From: Axinella damicornis
Taxonomy: Eukaryota > Porifera > Demospongiae > Axinellida > Axinellidae
Assembly (NCBI GenBank): GCA_963931865.1
Contig: OZ007516.1
Location: 3,404,744-3,468,743 of the forward strand
DNA length: 64,000 bases
Direction: 5' to 3'
The position numbers and the translations under genes are program-made. The notes beneath the pieces are model-generated. The model searched no databases, was not told the origin of the DNA, and was given only the letters and a program-made list of their open reading frames with translations. This document shows, piece after piece, positions 23,543 to 36,407 of this stretch. Every line of letters starts with the position of its first letter. Positions within the stretch are counted from its first letter, which is position 1.

Positions 23543-24724
23543 CACGTACACACATGGTGCAGTGATGATTAGGAATAATCCCAGCTCGCTTTGAGCCCTC
23601 CACAGGAGGCTCTGAAGAGAACTAGTTCCTCGCCTTCTCCTGAGCACCATGCATGCCCAGTTGGCCTCCAACTTTTACCGTTGGAGGACAAATGAGATTG
23701 ACAAAGGAGACAGGTCCAAACTCGTTAGGAATTTTATCTCTAAAACATCAGGACACTATTGAGTACTGACAGGTTTCTGTGGCATGTAGGAATTCAATAA
23801 TGGACATCATGTCACCAGGAAGGAATGCAGTTACAGTGTCCACACTATCCTCCTACAATATCTGTGATCAGCTGGTATCCTTGTTTATGCATGTGCGACT
23901 GTAGCCAAGGTTGTAGTAGATTGTGCACTTTCTTTCTCCCCCTCCCCCCTCCACCCTTGTTCTCCTTTCCTTCCCTTCCTCCTCTTCCCCTTCCCTCCCT
24001 CCCTTCCCCTTCCTACCTCCTCCTTCCCTCTCCCTCCTTCCCTCCCTCCTCCTTCCCTCTCCCTCCCTCCTCCTTCCCTCCCTCCCTCCTCCTTCCTTCT
24101 CCCTCCTCCTTCCCTCTCCCTCCTCCTTCCTTCTCCCTCCCTCCCCCTTCCTTCTGCTTCCTTCCCTTCCTCTCTTCCCTTCCCCCACTCTCTCTCCCCT
24201 TCCATCCCTTCTCTTTCCCTTCCTTACTTATCAAGCAATGAAAATGCATTCAGGTGGTGAAGGATGAGTGAGGGTAGTGCTGACGTGGGGGCTGAGCCAA
24301 GAGAGAGAGGGAGGGAGGGCAGAGATTGTGAGCAAGGGGTACGGAAAGGAAGTGGAAGGGACTGTGGGTATGAAATGAACAGTAGGATGCCAAATGATGC
24401 AAACACAGACCTGTCCTGATGATTCTCAAGAGATGAGACTTCACCGTAGATTCTCTGATGGCATCTCTGTCTGATACAGTGTATGAACCACTCCTCTTAC
24501 CATCAGTAGTTCACTGTCTTCTTCCATGCATAAGAAACAGTTGGCACGGGGAAAAGAAAACAGGACGTGATGATAGTGGCTGATGGCAATGCAACTGGGA
24601 AAGTGACCCTGTGGAAGGAGCACATTGGAGATCTGGAGGAGAATGCCAGTTACAAGCTGCAGAACTTCAGAACTTCATGGTGCGGGAGCAAGCAACAGAA
24701 GCTATCTGGTGAGTAGGATGCACA

Positions 24725-24776
<52 letters not shown>

Positions 24777-24890
24777 ACACACACGGTGCAATGATGATTA
24801 GGAATAATCCCAGCTCGCTTTGAGTCCTCCACAGGAGGCTCTGAAGAGAACTAGTTCCTTGCCTTCTCCTGAGCACCATTTAATATGTGC
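22929..24890. repeat. direct duplication, copy 1 about 22929-23670 and copy 2 about 23898-24890
   Basis: Both copies run: CTGTAGCC-AAGGTTGTAGTAGAT-like start, a long CT-rich tract, GCATTCAGGTGGTGAAGGAT, a ~250 bp conserved block through GACCTGTCCTGATGATTCTC, AGCAACAGAAGCTATCTG plus a 5' splice site, a poly(C) run, then CCACAGGAGGCTCTGAAGAG. Copy 2 also holds the OB-fold exon body (24535-24690). In copy 1 almost all of that exon is missing, with only its last ~25 bp left at 23464-23488. Unique sequence of about 230 bp separates the copies. Confidence 0.85.
24535..24854 (+). CDS. OB-fold (replication-protein-A-like) gene fragment, C-terminal exons
   Basis: Exon 24535-24708 is bounded by AAG and a GTGAGT donor. 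Exon 24835-24854 follows a CCACAG acceptor and gives a stop after GSEEN. The translation has the strand pattern of OB-fold nucleic-acid-binding domains: VMIVADGNATGKVTLWKEHI, then GDLEENASYKLQNF. This resembles RPA-type domains (DATGxxxxxLWxxxxxxLxxGxxYxLxN). The poly(C)-(CA)n tract fills the 126 bp intron. No upstream exon was found; one may lie in or before the duplicated block, or this may be a decayed gene or RPA domain from a mobile element. Copy 1 of the duplication has lost most of the exon. Confidence 0.45.
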
Positions 24891-25506
24891 AGTTGGCCTC
24901 CAACATTTGCTGTTGCAAGAAGCCACAAGTAATGGAAGTCATGACCAGTGACCACTCTGGTTATGGTTGTGTGTATGAAACTGACGAGGCAGAGCATCAG
25001 TGAAGATGCTAGCCAACTGAACCAACCGTCTTGGCTTTAGCTTCTTTTGTGCCGAGTTGACGATAGGCCATCTGTTGCGACTGTCAAGTCGTCAATGGAT
25101 CAGCAAATAAGACAAATCTTAGCAGTGTATGTGTACATTTCAAACCAAACTGCTACTGACCACCCTGCAGACAAGGTGTAGTAATAATCCCAGCTTATTC
25201 GCTTAGTGTCTGTAGGGTGCAATTTGGAGAGACCATGTGATCAGCTAATTATTGATGCCACCACACAACTCATTCGCATTCACACATGCACAGTGCACAC
25301 TGATGCAGGAACGCGTTCTGCTAGGGGGAGTACATCATCCCAGCGAGCTTCCTCACACTCCATAAACTGAGGAGCACACACTGATCACAGTGAGAAGCTG
25401 GAAAGCAGTCGGTCTTCACCATGACACAGTATCTGTCAACAAATGCATTATCACTTCATCATTCTGCATGGTATGGACGCTTCTAGTTCATCGTACTCTA
25501 TTCTAC

Positions 25507-25537
<31 letters not shown>

Positions 25538-25670
25538 CGTCTTCCTAACATGATGCACGATAACAACTGTACTCACAGATTGGCATGGGCGTACAGTTGT
25601 ACATCATTGACATTATGCCGAGCTCTCCTCCATATGGTGATGAACTAAAAGAAGCAAAAGCACTCACAAA
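24891..25670. other. intergenic, simple repeat at 25507-25538
   Basis: No exon recognised. Contains an (ATCT)n microsatellite at about 25507-25538. Confidence 0.5.
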
Positions 25671-25679
25671 AGTGAAAAG

Positions 25680-25760
25680 GGATTTAGTGGTGGCCACCTA
25701 GAGTGATAAGAGATTTTGGGATGGGACTGCGGCTGGTCAATGGCATTTCTCCTTGCTTTT
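25680..25760. repeat. diverged collapsed copy of the 1634-1896 hairpin element
   Basis: GATTTAGTGGTGGCCACC matches the left arm of the hairpin (GATTTAGTGATGGCCACC). After a short unrelated stretch, GGGATGGGACTGCGGCTGGT continues like its right arm through TCAATGGCATTTCTCC. It shows that the element is a dispersed family. Confidence 0.65.
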
Positions 25761-25831
25761 TGCTTCTTGGAGGTCTACGACCCAGCATGTGAAAGTGGAG
25801 ATAACAATGCAGCAATTTATTTCTTCTTGAG

Positions 25832-25894
25832 TAGTCTCGGAACCAGCTAGACTCCCAACCCTTTGGGTATGGGAGTCTGGTACTGAGACTAGTT
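25832..25894. repeat. short inverted-repeat element, TAGTCTC...GAGACTA type
   Basis: TAGTCTCGGAACCAGCTAGACTCCC is mirrored by GGGAGTCTGGTACTGAGACTA around CCCAACCCTTTGGGTATGG. Confidence 0.75.
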
Positions 25895-26330
25895 CTTGAG
25901 CAGACTAAGGAACCCTCCACCTCTGGCACTGGTAGCTAGATCCTCCAACCCGTACCTTCCGGCCTCCCCTGGCCCTTGACCCCTGCTACATGTACTCCCC
26001 CGGTCCGTGCTCCTCTGCCTCGTCCTCTTCCTCCTATGACAGGACAGGGAAATTATTCTTACGGAAAAGTCATACACGTAACCTACTATAGACCGCTAAT
26101 CACTGCACTGTTCTGATTATGGTGACTGGGCAGCTGTGAACCCCCTTCCTCTACCAGCTGGGGGATGCCTCCCCCTACCACGCCCCTGCCTCCAACTGGA
26201 GATTGTCTCCCCCTCCTCGCCAGCTGCCCCATATCCTTTACATGTATCACCTGGGGATCGCCCTCTGCTACGTATACCACCCAGAAAGGGGTCCTTCCCC
26301 CCCACCTTGGCCACATAGTGGTCATCACCA
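25889..26330 (-). CDS. candidate RG-rich exons, function unknown
   Basis: Two neighbouring minus-strand open stretches have Arg-Gly-rich translations. About 26130-26314 includes WRQGRGRGRHPPAGRGRGF. After a good 3' splice site (CTGTCCTGTCATAG) an exon from about 26035 down reads GRGRGRGARTGG... and ends SARGGGFLSLLKN with a stop at 25891-25893. RG-rich tails are typical of RNA-binding proteins. I could not join the two exons in phase or find a conserved domain. The stop overlaps the end of the inverted repeat at 25832-25894. Confidence 0.22.
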
Positions 26331-26912
26331 TTATGTTAATTTTGGTACATGTGGTGGTGGTGGTTGAATTAACGGGGGGGGGGGGGGGAGTTGGGGCAGG
26401 AGCTCCACAGTCCTTATCTACAAAATGTATGCATCACAACCGATACAAGCACTGCACTGTTCGCAGTATTACAGCTGCAGATAAGAGCAGGTGCATGTCT
26501 TCTTTGCAGTGAAGTGTTTGGGCATACCATAATATAATTCCTACATCTTAATTGTTAAACTTCTACTGATATCATCTGCGTGTATCGACCCCTTGTTCAG
26601 ATGAAGCAATAGTACAGTCGTCCACCTGACGACTAAACTTGGGAATCTGAATTATTAATACAAAGTAGATAAATAGATAACAATTCATGATGGCTATATA
26701 TGGATATAAGGTCATTTATACAGTGATGAGTTGTACTGGGTGTCATGAGTAGGAGAACGAAACTGAAGTTGAGTACTTCAAAACTATAAACAGAAAAGAG
26801 TTGACATACAAAATTGCTCCGAGTTTGGTGATGGTGATACAGGTGTGCAGTGCAGGAGAGCGGTGGGGGGGTCTTACCACACCTGCCAATCTGGTGACCA
26901 TGATAATCTGAA
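26331..26912. other. intergenic, 3' flank of ARL5
   Basis: Holds a (GTG)n plus poly(G) run at about 26351-26389 and AT-rich sequence that should include the ARL5 3' UTR. No exon recognised. Confidence 0.4.
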
Positions 26913-28964
26913 CTATACATTCTTGGTTTGAGATCCGATCCATTCCAGTCCCTGGTATAACCTAGGAGAAGTAGGCAAAAACCAATCAGAGCATGTGGTG
27001 CAAGAACTAGCTACCTGCCCATTCAATACGTAACACTGGGGAAGAGGAGAAGGCTGTGGGCAGTTGGTTTTGACCAATCCTTCATAATTATTCCGCTGTG
27101 ATTCCACTCTGCTAGTAGCAGCCTGGGAACAAGGCTACTCTGCCAGGTGTTACACACTGTTGCTCTGCCAGTGACCGCTACTTTGAGATGCTGTGCCTCA
27201 GGGACTTAATTACATGAACAGTAACAGCTGTTTCTGCGTGTAACCCACTGGCAGAGCAACAGTTGTTCCTGCATGTAATACATTGGCAGAGCTACGTGCC
27301 TGGCAGAGCAACAGTTGTTCGTGATTGCAACACCATGGCAGAGCAACAGTTGCTCGTGCATGTAACACCCTGTTCTGCATGCATCAAAGGTTCAGTGTGT
27401 TGAACACACTTCAACATCACCAGAATGCCCCCAGCATAATCCAAAACCCCGGTCATCATCCAGTGGTATTTACCAGTACATTGCCCCCAGAGTATACATG
27501 CATGTAGCTAGCCTCGTTCCCAGGCTCCTCCCCAGCTTTTTGAAACCGGGGAGGAGCCTGGGAACGAGACTAAATGTAGCAGCACAAAGGAACTGGCATA
27601 GCCCAACAGTGCCCATACATGTACTTAGTATGCCTGCCATGACCAAGGGGCATTTCAGATTCACACCTGAGTAGTTTCTGCCAACAGTGGCTGAGCCAAG
27701 TCCACATGTACACCAGGATAGTACATGTAGCTACTTGTGACCGGAGTCTTGCTTCTTACCCTTCTCCTGTCAGTGCGCAGCAGGCCTGTACGTGCCACCC
27801 GTGGTCCTTGATTGAGGTGAGGTTCAAGTGTTGTGAGATCTCTGCTGCCGACAAGGACCCCTTCACATCCTGCTTGTTTGCAAATACCAGCACATGTGCT
27901 TTTCTGAGGTCCTGTGTGTGTGTGTGTTTGTGTGTGTATGTTTGAGTGTGAGTGTGTATTTGCGTAACATGTATGTGAGTGTGTTTGTATGTGTGTGTGT
28001 TTGTGTGTGTTTGTATGTGAGTGTGTGTTTGTGTGTGTATGTGGAGTGTGTGTTTGTGTGTTAGTGTCAGCTTAAATTTGCTAGCGTCTTGTAAAGAGCT
28101 CACAGTAGACACCTCTCTCTCCGCCCTCCACACACACACACACTCACGTCATTTCCTAACATCCTGTACAGTTCCTCCCGGGAGATGGCCAGTCTCTCTC
28201 TGTCGGTGCTGTCTACCACAAGAATGACAAACTGGGTGCCAGAATAGTACGTACTCCATGCCTGACGCAGTGACTCCTGCCCACCAATGTCCCACATGAT
28301 AAAGTGAATGTTCCGCCATTTTACCTGAACAGAGACAGAGTCAATTGACTTATTACATGTAATAGGCCTACTACATGATGATGTCATGTGACATCATCAA
28401 AACAGAGTATAGAGTTTCACGCCCAGATGCACAAATACTTTTGAGCCACATTTCTTGTTACAAGGTGGTGTTGCAGAATAATCTTTTGCCCAGAATTGAT
28501 GAGACCACTTATGACCCCAAGTGTCATGTTATGTAGTGTGTTGTTACAAAAACAAACTCCATAGCCATTTGATCTTTCTGGCACTCAAGGGTTTGCACAG
28601 AGGAGTGCCAATATGTGTGGTCTGCACAGGAAATAGCACCAGTACAGATTTTATTTTCCTACATGTTGTTCATAGCCTGACTATGGCACTACTACTAAGT
28701 TAGCACTTTGAGGCTTTGGAGATAGATATTAGCTGCACAACTCTACCGGATGATCTGAAAATGGCCGGCACTCTGAAGGAGGCCCAATATCATTAAAAAA
28801 AAATTTCAGCAGCAGTGACACTAGCTGGCATGGAAAGGGCAGCAGATAAAAAGACACCAATTGATGAGAAAAGACAGTGAATGTACGTTTGTCATCGTAG
28901 CTGTACTTACCTCTTCTACATTACTGCCTATTGTAGGTGATGTGTGTACAACTTCGTTCATTAG

Positions 28965-29005
<41 letters not shown>

Positions 29006-31734
29006 ATGTGTGTATGAGAGAGAGACAAAGTGTGTTATTGTGTTCGTATGTGGTGTGACTCTGAATATGTGTATTGTGTGTGTTATTGTGTGCAAGTATG
29101 AAAGTGTAGTAATTGAATTAAACTTGAGGAAAAAGCACTTCCTTTAGGAAGTTCCTTCTTCCTAAAAGAACTGTCCCAATGGTGAGCTCACCTCCACATT
29201 TTTACCCAATGTAAACTGATACTTCCAATACCCACCCCCAGAGATACGAAAACCAGGAAGACAAGTCATTTGATGATGACATATCTTGAGGTAATTGCCA
29301 TCAAAATGAATGACTAATATGGTACTAGAATCAAAGAAGCCTGCAGTTCCATTGAGAGATTCCGCACTGGCTATTCATTGCAGCCCAATGGGGGAATCCT
29401 ATGATCCCACTGGGGGAATCCCTATTCATTGCAGTCCCGAATTCCCTATTCATCGGAGTCCCACTGGGGAATTCCCTATTCATCGGAGTCCCACTGGGGA
29501 ATTCCCAATTCATCGGAGTCCCACTGGGGAATTCCCTATTCATCGGAGTCCCACTGGGGAATTCCCTATTCATCGGAGTCCCACTGGGGAATTCCCTATT
29601 CATCATAGTCCAACTGGGGAATTCTCTCAGTCCCCCACTGAGGGAATCCCTACCTACAGGCAGCTGCTCATAATTTATTTAGAATCCATTACCAGGCGTT
29701 CCTCTTTTAGTTTTGTTTTCCCCATACCTGGTTCTTCACTGTTTCAATAACCTATGGTGTCACCACTACGGTACCCACACTGCTGTCTGCTGAGGTTTCT
29801 GAATCACCTGCCAACTTGGGGAGGGTGCTAGCCACCCCACCTGAGTTAGATGCTTTGGAGCTATTAAATTACTGGCAATGACTGTCAACAGCAAACCGAA
29901 TTGAATGAGTCAGCACATTCTGCCCACAGAAGTTTGTGAAGTTGGGAATGGTTAAGGATTTGGAGTTGCAACCTGATTCTGCTGTGGTTGACTTGTCCTG
30001 CTTTGACAGTCATGCTTTGCATATCACTAAAGATGTATGAGAAGTACTCAGGCATGACTAGGCTGACCCAAATGGATACCCTCAGGGGGTGAGATATTGA
30101 CGACATCCTCAGGGGGAGATGCTTGTTACCAGGTATGTCTACAAGACACTCGATTGAGGCCTTCTCTGAGTGAAGACCGACTCCACTTCCAATCCCCTTG
30201 TGTGAGATGGAGTAGGAAAAGTCAAAGCTGTTGTTCAGTAGGGAATGGGTGATTGTGTATGTATGTGTATATGAGTGAGAGAGGGGTACTTACAACTGGT
30301 ATAAGATGGTTGTCTTCCCCGCATTGTCCAGTCCAACGATAATGATTTTGTACTCTGTGGACAAAAGTTAATACTGCAGTCAAGCATATCAAACAACATA
30401 GGCAGTATACATGTACCTCCCTACCGGGGAGATTATGACTGGGGTTTTCCTATGCTGATCAACTGCCTGTGCCACTAGATGTGGCTTGCAAACACACACG
30501 CACTCTTACATACACACACACAGATTAGGATCTGCACACTTAACCCCGTCTGTGAGTATAATGGGGTAATGTAGGGGTACAGTTTATAGTGAAAACAGTG
30601 TATCCCTGTGCTCTTTCTGGCCCACTTATGCTCGCTCTATGGACACCGAGCAGGCATGAGGAAACTACTGTCATATAGCACATGCCATCCGCACGTGCCG
30701 GAAACCAACCAGTGAAGTGATATGAACTGGCCAAGTACCTTCCCGTGTACACTCCTTCCTGACTATACTGTTGTCACGCAGGGGGCCTCGTGGGAAGTGA
30801 GTAAATAACCCACGTTCACAACCACAATGCAGTGTAGCCTGTACTGTGGGATACTACAGCAGCAGTGACTGTCCTATCTGTGTACTATCTGTCTCTTCCC
30901 AGAGCCCCCATTGCACGATGCTCACTTGCAACAATGGACTGGCGTCTGGCTACCTACAAGGATCTCTGCTGATCCTGCCTTCATTGCCCACTAGGATGGC
31001 TTTTATGCATATTCTTGTTAATCTCCAATGACTCCATTGTTGTGCTTAGTCACAGCCATTGCCATGGAAACAGCGCCCATGTGTACGTGTAGGGACACAT
31101 GGGCAATATTGATTCAGCTGTATCCATGACTACTTATGGCTATGGTTTAGGGTCCCTGTAGAATAAACAGCACTTAGTTCCAATTAAGTGGATGCTTTAA
31201 CTCCTTACCAACCAATGACAGGATGGTGTTTGCAGACGTGGTCTCCCATAAAGGGTTAACATCAGGCATTATGATCGTTAAAGAATCACCACCATGATCC
31301 CAATGTAGACAACCCTTGGAATGACACGTCTCAATACAATCGTGTGCTTCATGTAACATCACAATACTACATTCCTACAGCTGTTACGATCCAGGAATGG
31401 ACTATTCTACCCCTCTGTGTGCGAAAAATGGTCTGGGAATGAGACTAAAATGATCCTCTGGTACAGCAAACGCTGTGAGCATCCCCAAAGAGATGACCAA
31501 TTTGAAGCACTGGGTTGGCTGTGCAACACGAATGCCACTGATCTAGTTACTGACACATCAGAAACCACGGACTACAAAATTAGGTAACTTCATATACACG
31601 GCTGAGTTTGGTTCGTGATACAGTATTGAGATCAGTCCTAACTAGCCCTACACTACTCGCTAGCCACTACAGCCAGCACCACCCTTACCTTCTTTCCCAA
31701 AGAGTTTCCAAATCTTCGCCCATATTAATCCCAT
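26913..31734 (-). CDS. ARL5: ADP-ribosylation factor-like protein 5
   Basis: Small GTPase of the ARF family, working at the trans-Golgi in retrograde traffic in vertebrates. Exons: 31689-31734, 30294-30354, 28911-28965, 28148-28324, 27760-27911, 26913-26961. All splice sites are GT-AG and in phase. The product is 179 aa, the same as human ARL5A/B. It starts [14 protein letters not shown] with Gly2 for myristoylation. P-loop GLDNAGKT is at 23-30, switch [13 protein letters not shown] at 43-54, WDIGGQ at 65-70, and NKQD at 125-128. ARL5-specific stretches include [20 protein letters not shown] and the end [12 protein letters not shown]. Introns hold a 30 bp minisatellite (29400-29640), a ~45 bp tandem repeat (27150-27372) and an inverted-repeat element (27508-27572). 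Confidence 0.96.
27150..27372. repeat. tandem ~35-45 bp repeat (TGGCAGAGCAACAGTTGTTC)
   Basis: TGGCAGAGCAACAGTTGTTC with a trailing TGCATGTAAYAC-like part occurs about four times between 27250 and 27372. A reverse-complement relative (TGTTGCTCTGCCAGTG) is at about 27157-27172. Last intron of ARL5. Confidence 0.75.
27508..27572. repeat. 65 bp inverted-repeat element, TAGCCTCGTTCCCAGGCT family
   Basis: CTAGCCTCGTTCCCAGGCTC is mirrored by GAGCCTGGGAACGAGACTA around CCCCAGCTTTTTGAAACCGG. In the last ARL5 intron. Confidence 0.85.
28966..29004. repeat. (GT)n forming the acceptor region of ARL5 exon 3
   Basis: On the transcript strand this is (CA)n running directly into ACACACAG and exon 28911-28965. 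Confidence 0.85.
29400..29640. repeat. 30 bp minisatellite, ~7 copies
   Basis: Unit GGGGAATTCCCTATTCATCG plus GAGTCCCACT repeats with few changes; the flanking copies are more diverged. It contains an EcoRI-type GAATTC in each unit. All six frames are open across it because 30 is a multiple of 3, which explains the Pro/Gly-rich ORFs here. It lies in the second ARL5 intron. Confidence 0.93.
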
Positions 31735-32145
31735 TGTGACGTCCAACAGTCCCGGTTTTTCAAGCTGACTGAGGACGCTCTTCGTCTACTAGTTTCACTT
31801 CGCCCACAGGAGGTAAACCATCAGCTTAAATACTAGTGATGCTAGTCCTTTGTTGAATTCCCCAATAAGTGCAAGCTTAGGTATAGGATTACGTATAATG
31901 ACGTCAGAAAATGATGTGATTGTACTTTGACCTATGGACTAGTTAGCCCACGCGATTAATTGATGCAGCCGCTCTGCACAATGCATGCAGAGATAACTTA
32001 TAAGACCTGGCAACACATCTATTCACATCAGCACCAATGGCAATGACCGGGCACCAAATTTCACTGGCCATGAGAAATTTCCATCATTAAAATCATGAGA
32101 AAATGAACTGCTTGTAGGTCTGACTATGCAACAGTAATGTCTCCG
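31735..32145. other. intergenic between ARL5 start and spartin stop
   Basis: About 410 bp expected to hold the ARL5 promoter and the spartin 3' UTR. No further exon seen. Confidence 0.5.
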
Positions 32146-32538
32146 CTAAGAGGTTTTGGTGCCTTCTGCATCTTTTTCTGCTGTCTTGGAGTTCTCTCCG
32201 TCCTTCATGACCTCTGCAACCCTCTCCAGGAAGTGAATACCCCACGTCTTCCAACTCCAGTATGTCTATACAGGGGAAACACACACTTTCAATATACTGA
32301 AGCCATTTTCAGGTTGCAGTATGTGTAGCCAAAATCACAGCCTCGGCCCAGACGCAGGCCAACCTCATCAAAGATCAATTCCAGAATCACGTGAGGTATA
32401 TACCAGAAGCAATCTGACTCTAAGTCTGACCAAGTGGTAATATGTTGTGGCCCGATCAAGATGCTTGCACCGTAACTATAAAGTACATGCTGGAGTGACT
32501 ATCCGTGAGCTAGAGATTGTAGTGGAGAAGGGGGAGGG

Positions 32539-32572
<34 letters not shown>

Positions 32573-33313
32573 GTAACTCACCTCCGATAGTGGACCCTCC
32601 GAGATAGGGACACAATATAATAAACCTCTCTACAAAGGACGCTTTTCAAGGTCTCAAATAATTGGTTTGCCTATGGTTCTAATACATTTTGAACCTCCGA
32701 GAAGAGGACAACCTCTCTACAAAGGACAAAAGACTTGAATTTATATTGTTCCCAATCCCAAAGTGTCCTTTGTTCGGAGGTTTGACTGTAGTTTTGAGGT
32801 CTCATTGGCTACTAGCAGACTAGCACTAGCATCGAGTTTCAGTTCAAAGGCGCTGATATATCCAGCCCAGTGGGCCATATCCACAAGGTTCATTGGCGTT
32901 ACACGATCTTGAGTGTACCACTGATTATGCCACAAAGAGAACAAACAAGCAAGATCAATGAGCTAACAGCTGGTAGCGTTGTCGTCTTACATGAGCCAGC
33001 ACAACCACATTTTTGGTAGTGTGAAGAGAGTCGTCTGTCACTTTGCCTGCACTCTCCCCATACCTGCACAGAACAGTAGCATTCTCATGCAGTTTCTCTA
33101 TATCCCAGTGAACACATTCTACTACAACTTGGTGATGAATTTGTGATTACTATTGCAATGTTGTAAAGCCTATACTATGGAGAGTCGGGCAAAGGGGAGT
33201 GGTAGGAGGGAGGGGGGAGTGGAAGGAGGGAGGGAGTGGTAGGAGGGAGGGGAGTGGTAGGAGGGAGGGGACTGAGTGGTGGTGGTGGTGGTGGTGGTGG
33301 TGGTGGTGGTGGT

Positions 33314-33345
<32 letters not shown>

Positions 33346-36009
33346 GAAGAATCTGAAATGGATTAAGAGGAAAGGAGGATGGACGAGCATACTTGTGCTC
33401 CACAGTCTGTGTCGTTTCATTGCCAAGGGATCCAATGAGGGTACTCGCACCATTCTTCAAGTCAGCAAATACAGCAGCTGCCCCTGTGAAGGGGTGAGGG
33501 CATGTGTGGGGGGATATACATGTCAATAATTGTAGATTACATTTAGGTGCAGTGCCTCTATTCCATGTGCTGAGCCAAGTGAAATGCTACAACCACTTCT
33601 CCGCATGTCAGAAGACATTAAGAGTGTTTTTCATCTCCAGACTCTGTGAAGTAACAGTTGCCCCCACCTCACCTTTGAGACTGGACTTCGTGACTTTCCA
33701 TGCTTCCACGGCTTGCGGGTTCACCTCCCTCCCCTTCACCATCTGAAAGCAAAATAGATGCTGGATTCAATCATCATTGCCTGGGCTACAGTTAGCCTCA
33801 TTCCCAGGCCGTATGCCAGGCCTGGGAACAAGGCTATAGGGGTGCGGTTTTACTAGACTTTGGTTTCTACATTATCCTCTTGGGGATCCAACCCTGAGAT
33901 CTTCCTGAATACTTGTCAGATGCTCTTATCACTGAGCCAGCAGACTCCAGGTGGGTATAGGGAAGGAAGACAAACATTGCCTAGACTAGCAAGGCCTCTA
34001 GGATGATGTGCCTCACCTCTGACTCGGCCACGGCATCTTTGACCCCCTTGCCAACCTTGACAGTCAGTTTGGCCAGACTTGTCATTAGGAAATCACTCAC
34101 GCTAACCACATAGCCTGGAGAGCAGAGGTGAGATGGAGGGGGGGGGGGGGGGGGGGGGGGGGGGTGTATGTGTGTGTGTGTGTGCATGTGAATGCATGTA
34201 TATATGTGAATATGTGCATGTACGTTTGTGTGTGTGTGTGTTTGTGTGTGTATGTGTGTGCAAGTGTGTGCACGTATGTGAAGGGCAAGTGGGGGGGCAC
34301 GTGTACTGGAATAGTGCATGTAAATTGAGTTACCTTCCGGACCAAAACTTGCTGTTGGCCCAGACTCAGACTATTACTAAATTTCGCCACACAAAAACGC
34401 AGAAATGTGCAGTGGCTGGGTATAACTGTGCTGTCACCTGAGGCCTTCCTGGTGATGTGGACTCCCTTCTGTACCGACTCTGGGATATCTGTCGGCTTTT
34501 CGTTTGGTTCAATCTTGTCACGTAGTTTGGTTGCCCCCTGGGAGTTAGTACAATTCATGGCATGTGTACATGAATATGAACTGGTTAGGTTGCAAGGGTG
34601 CACCAATGCAGAATCTAGCAGATAACAATTACCTGCCAATACTAATAGCTGATTCAGAATTGAATTTTCTACCTTTCAGTACTTATTTTACTTGTACAAC
34701 AATGTATGCGTCATTATCATAAAATTTGGGTTACTGATTTTCATTACATTGTTGATCGATAGCCAATACTGATACATGTATTCTTAGCCGATATACGATA
34801 GCCGACCTGATTATTGGTGCAACCCTACCTAGGTACTCATAGTCTCAAGCTACTGGAGTCTCATTCCAAGACCTCTCTCACTGAGAAGGGTCTGGGAACA
34901 AGACTAGTATGTGCACAGAGCCTTAAGTTTCCCTTTTTGGAAGTAGTCAGAGCCCACCTTTGAAATGAGGTTTCCGGCGGCCTCAGTCCCTTGCGATATC
35001 TTCTCAGTAACCCAGTTCACCCCCTTGTCTATGCCCTAATATTACAATCAAATGACGGTCACATGACAATCACACAAGTAACAACAACAATCAAGCACTG
35101 CAGAACAGTTTGATTCTCACCCCTGCCACTGTTGTGCCCCACACCGGCTTCTCCTTGTCTTTTGTAAGTGACTCTTTTGGGGGAGGGATGGGAAGGGAGG
35201 GAAGGACAGTAATGTCATGGCATGCCCGATGTTCAATGCTGCATGACAGGCAGCCATGCTTGTGCTTTACAAACTAAATATCCATCATCACCCTCTACAC
35301 ACAACACCCACCCACCCACCTACACACATCCCCCACCCAGCACTCACCCACACCACACCCAGTGTCACCCACCCACTCACTCACCCACACCGGTTTGATC
35401 CCCCGCATCTGTTCTAAAGTCAGCCATGAGGGAGAAGAGGCGATCAAGTTCACACAGCTCCTCCTTTGAAGCTGAGTCGAGCACAATACCAACTGAGGTG
35501 CCATCTATGGGATGGGGTGGAGGGTTGTGGGGGAGAAGGGGGAGGAGGAGGGGGAGGGGGGGGGGGGGGGAGTGGGGAGGGGGGAGGGGTGTTTGGGTAT
35601 ATGGAGGAGAAGCATGTGGTAATCGTAACAGTAATTTCCCCCACTCATCCGTATCTCCTTCCTCACCTTCCCCCTTCAGTTCTGGAAACATGTAAACGCG
35701 GTCACTGGCTTTCAGCACAGGGGACTGTCCGGGTACCAGTGGGTAGACAAACCCCCCACACTGTAGGAAGGCGGGGGGCTGGCCAGGGATGCTCTCACAG
35801 TAGCGGAATACACTCAAAGCATCAGCGTCCTCGTACTTCATCACATGATCCCGGTTGTCCACCTGGAATAAACCTATCCCTGTGTGTGGAATAGGAAGGG
35901 AGGGAGGGAGGGAGGGAGGGAGGGAGGGAGGGAGGGAGGGAGGGAGGGAGGGAGGGAGGGAGGGAGGGAGGGGAGGGAGGGAGGGAGGGAGGGGAGGGGA
36001 GGGAGGGAG

Positions 36010-36040
<31 letters not shown>

Positions 36041-36340
36041 ACAGGGATTGTTTAGAACTATGACTCCCCTGGTTGAATTTTCAACATCTAGTCCTCCCAC
36101 CTGTATCAACGTTGAAGAGCAGGTCAGCCCTGGCACCCACCATGCTGCCCCTTTTGCTAGACACACTCTTGGACATGGAGCTTCGTGAACCAGTCGTAGA
36201 GCTGGACAGAGACGGTCTTCCAGTGGTACTGGAAGCCATTTTGGAAGTCTGTGCAGGGCTGGAGGCTTGGGCTGAGTTTCTCCTGGCAACCGTCTCCTGT
36301 TGGAGGAGAATCTCCATTCTGGACTTCACCTGCTCCTTCA

Positions 36341-36407
<67 letters not shown>

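Noticed and set aside
32741..32944. 67-codon minus ORF in the spartin gene
   Set aside because: It does not match spartin; the in-phase terminal exon at 32146-32265 fits better and the ORF overlaps a repeat.
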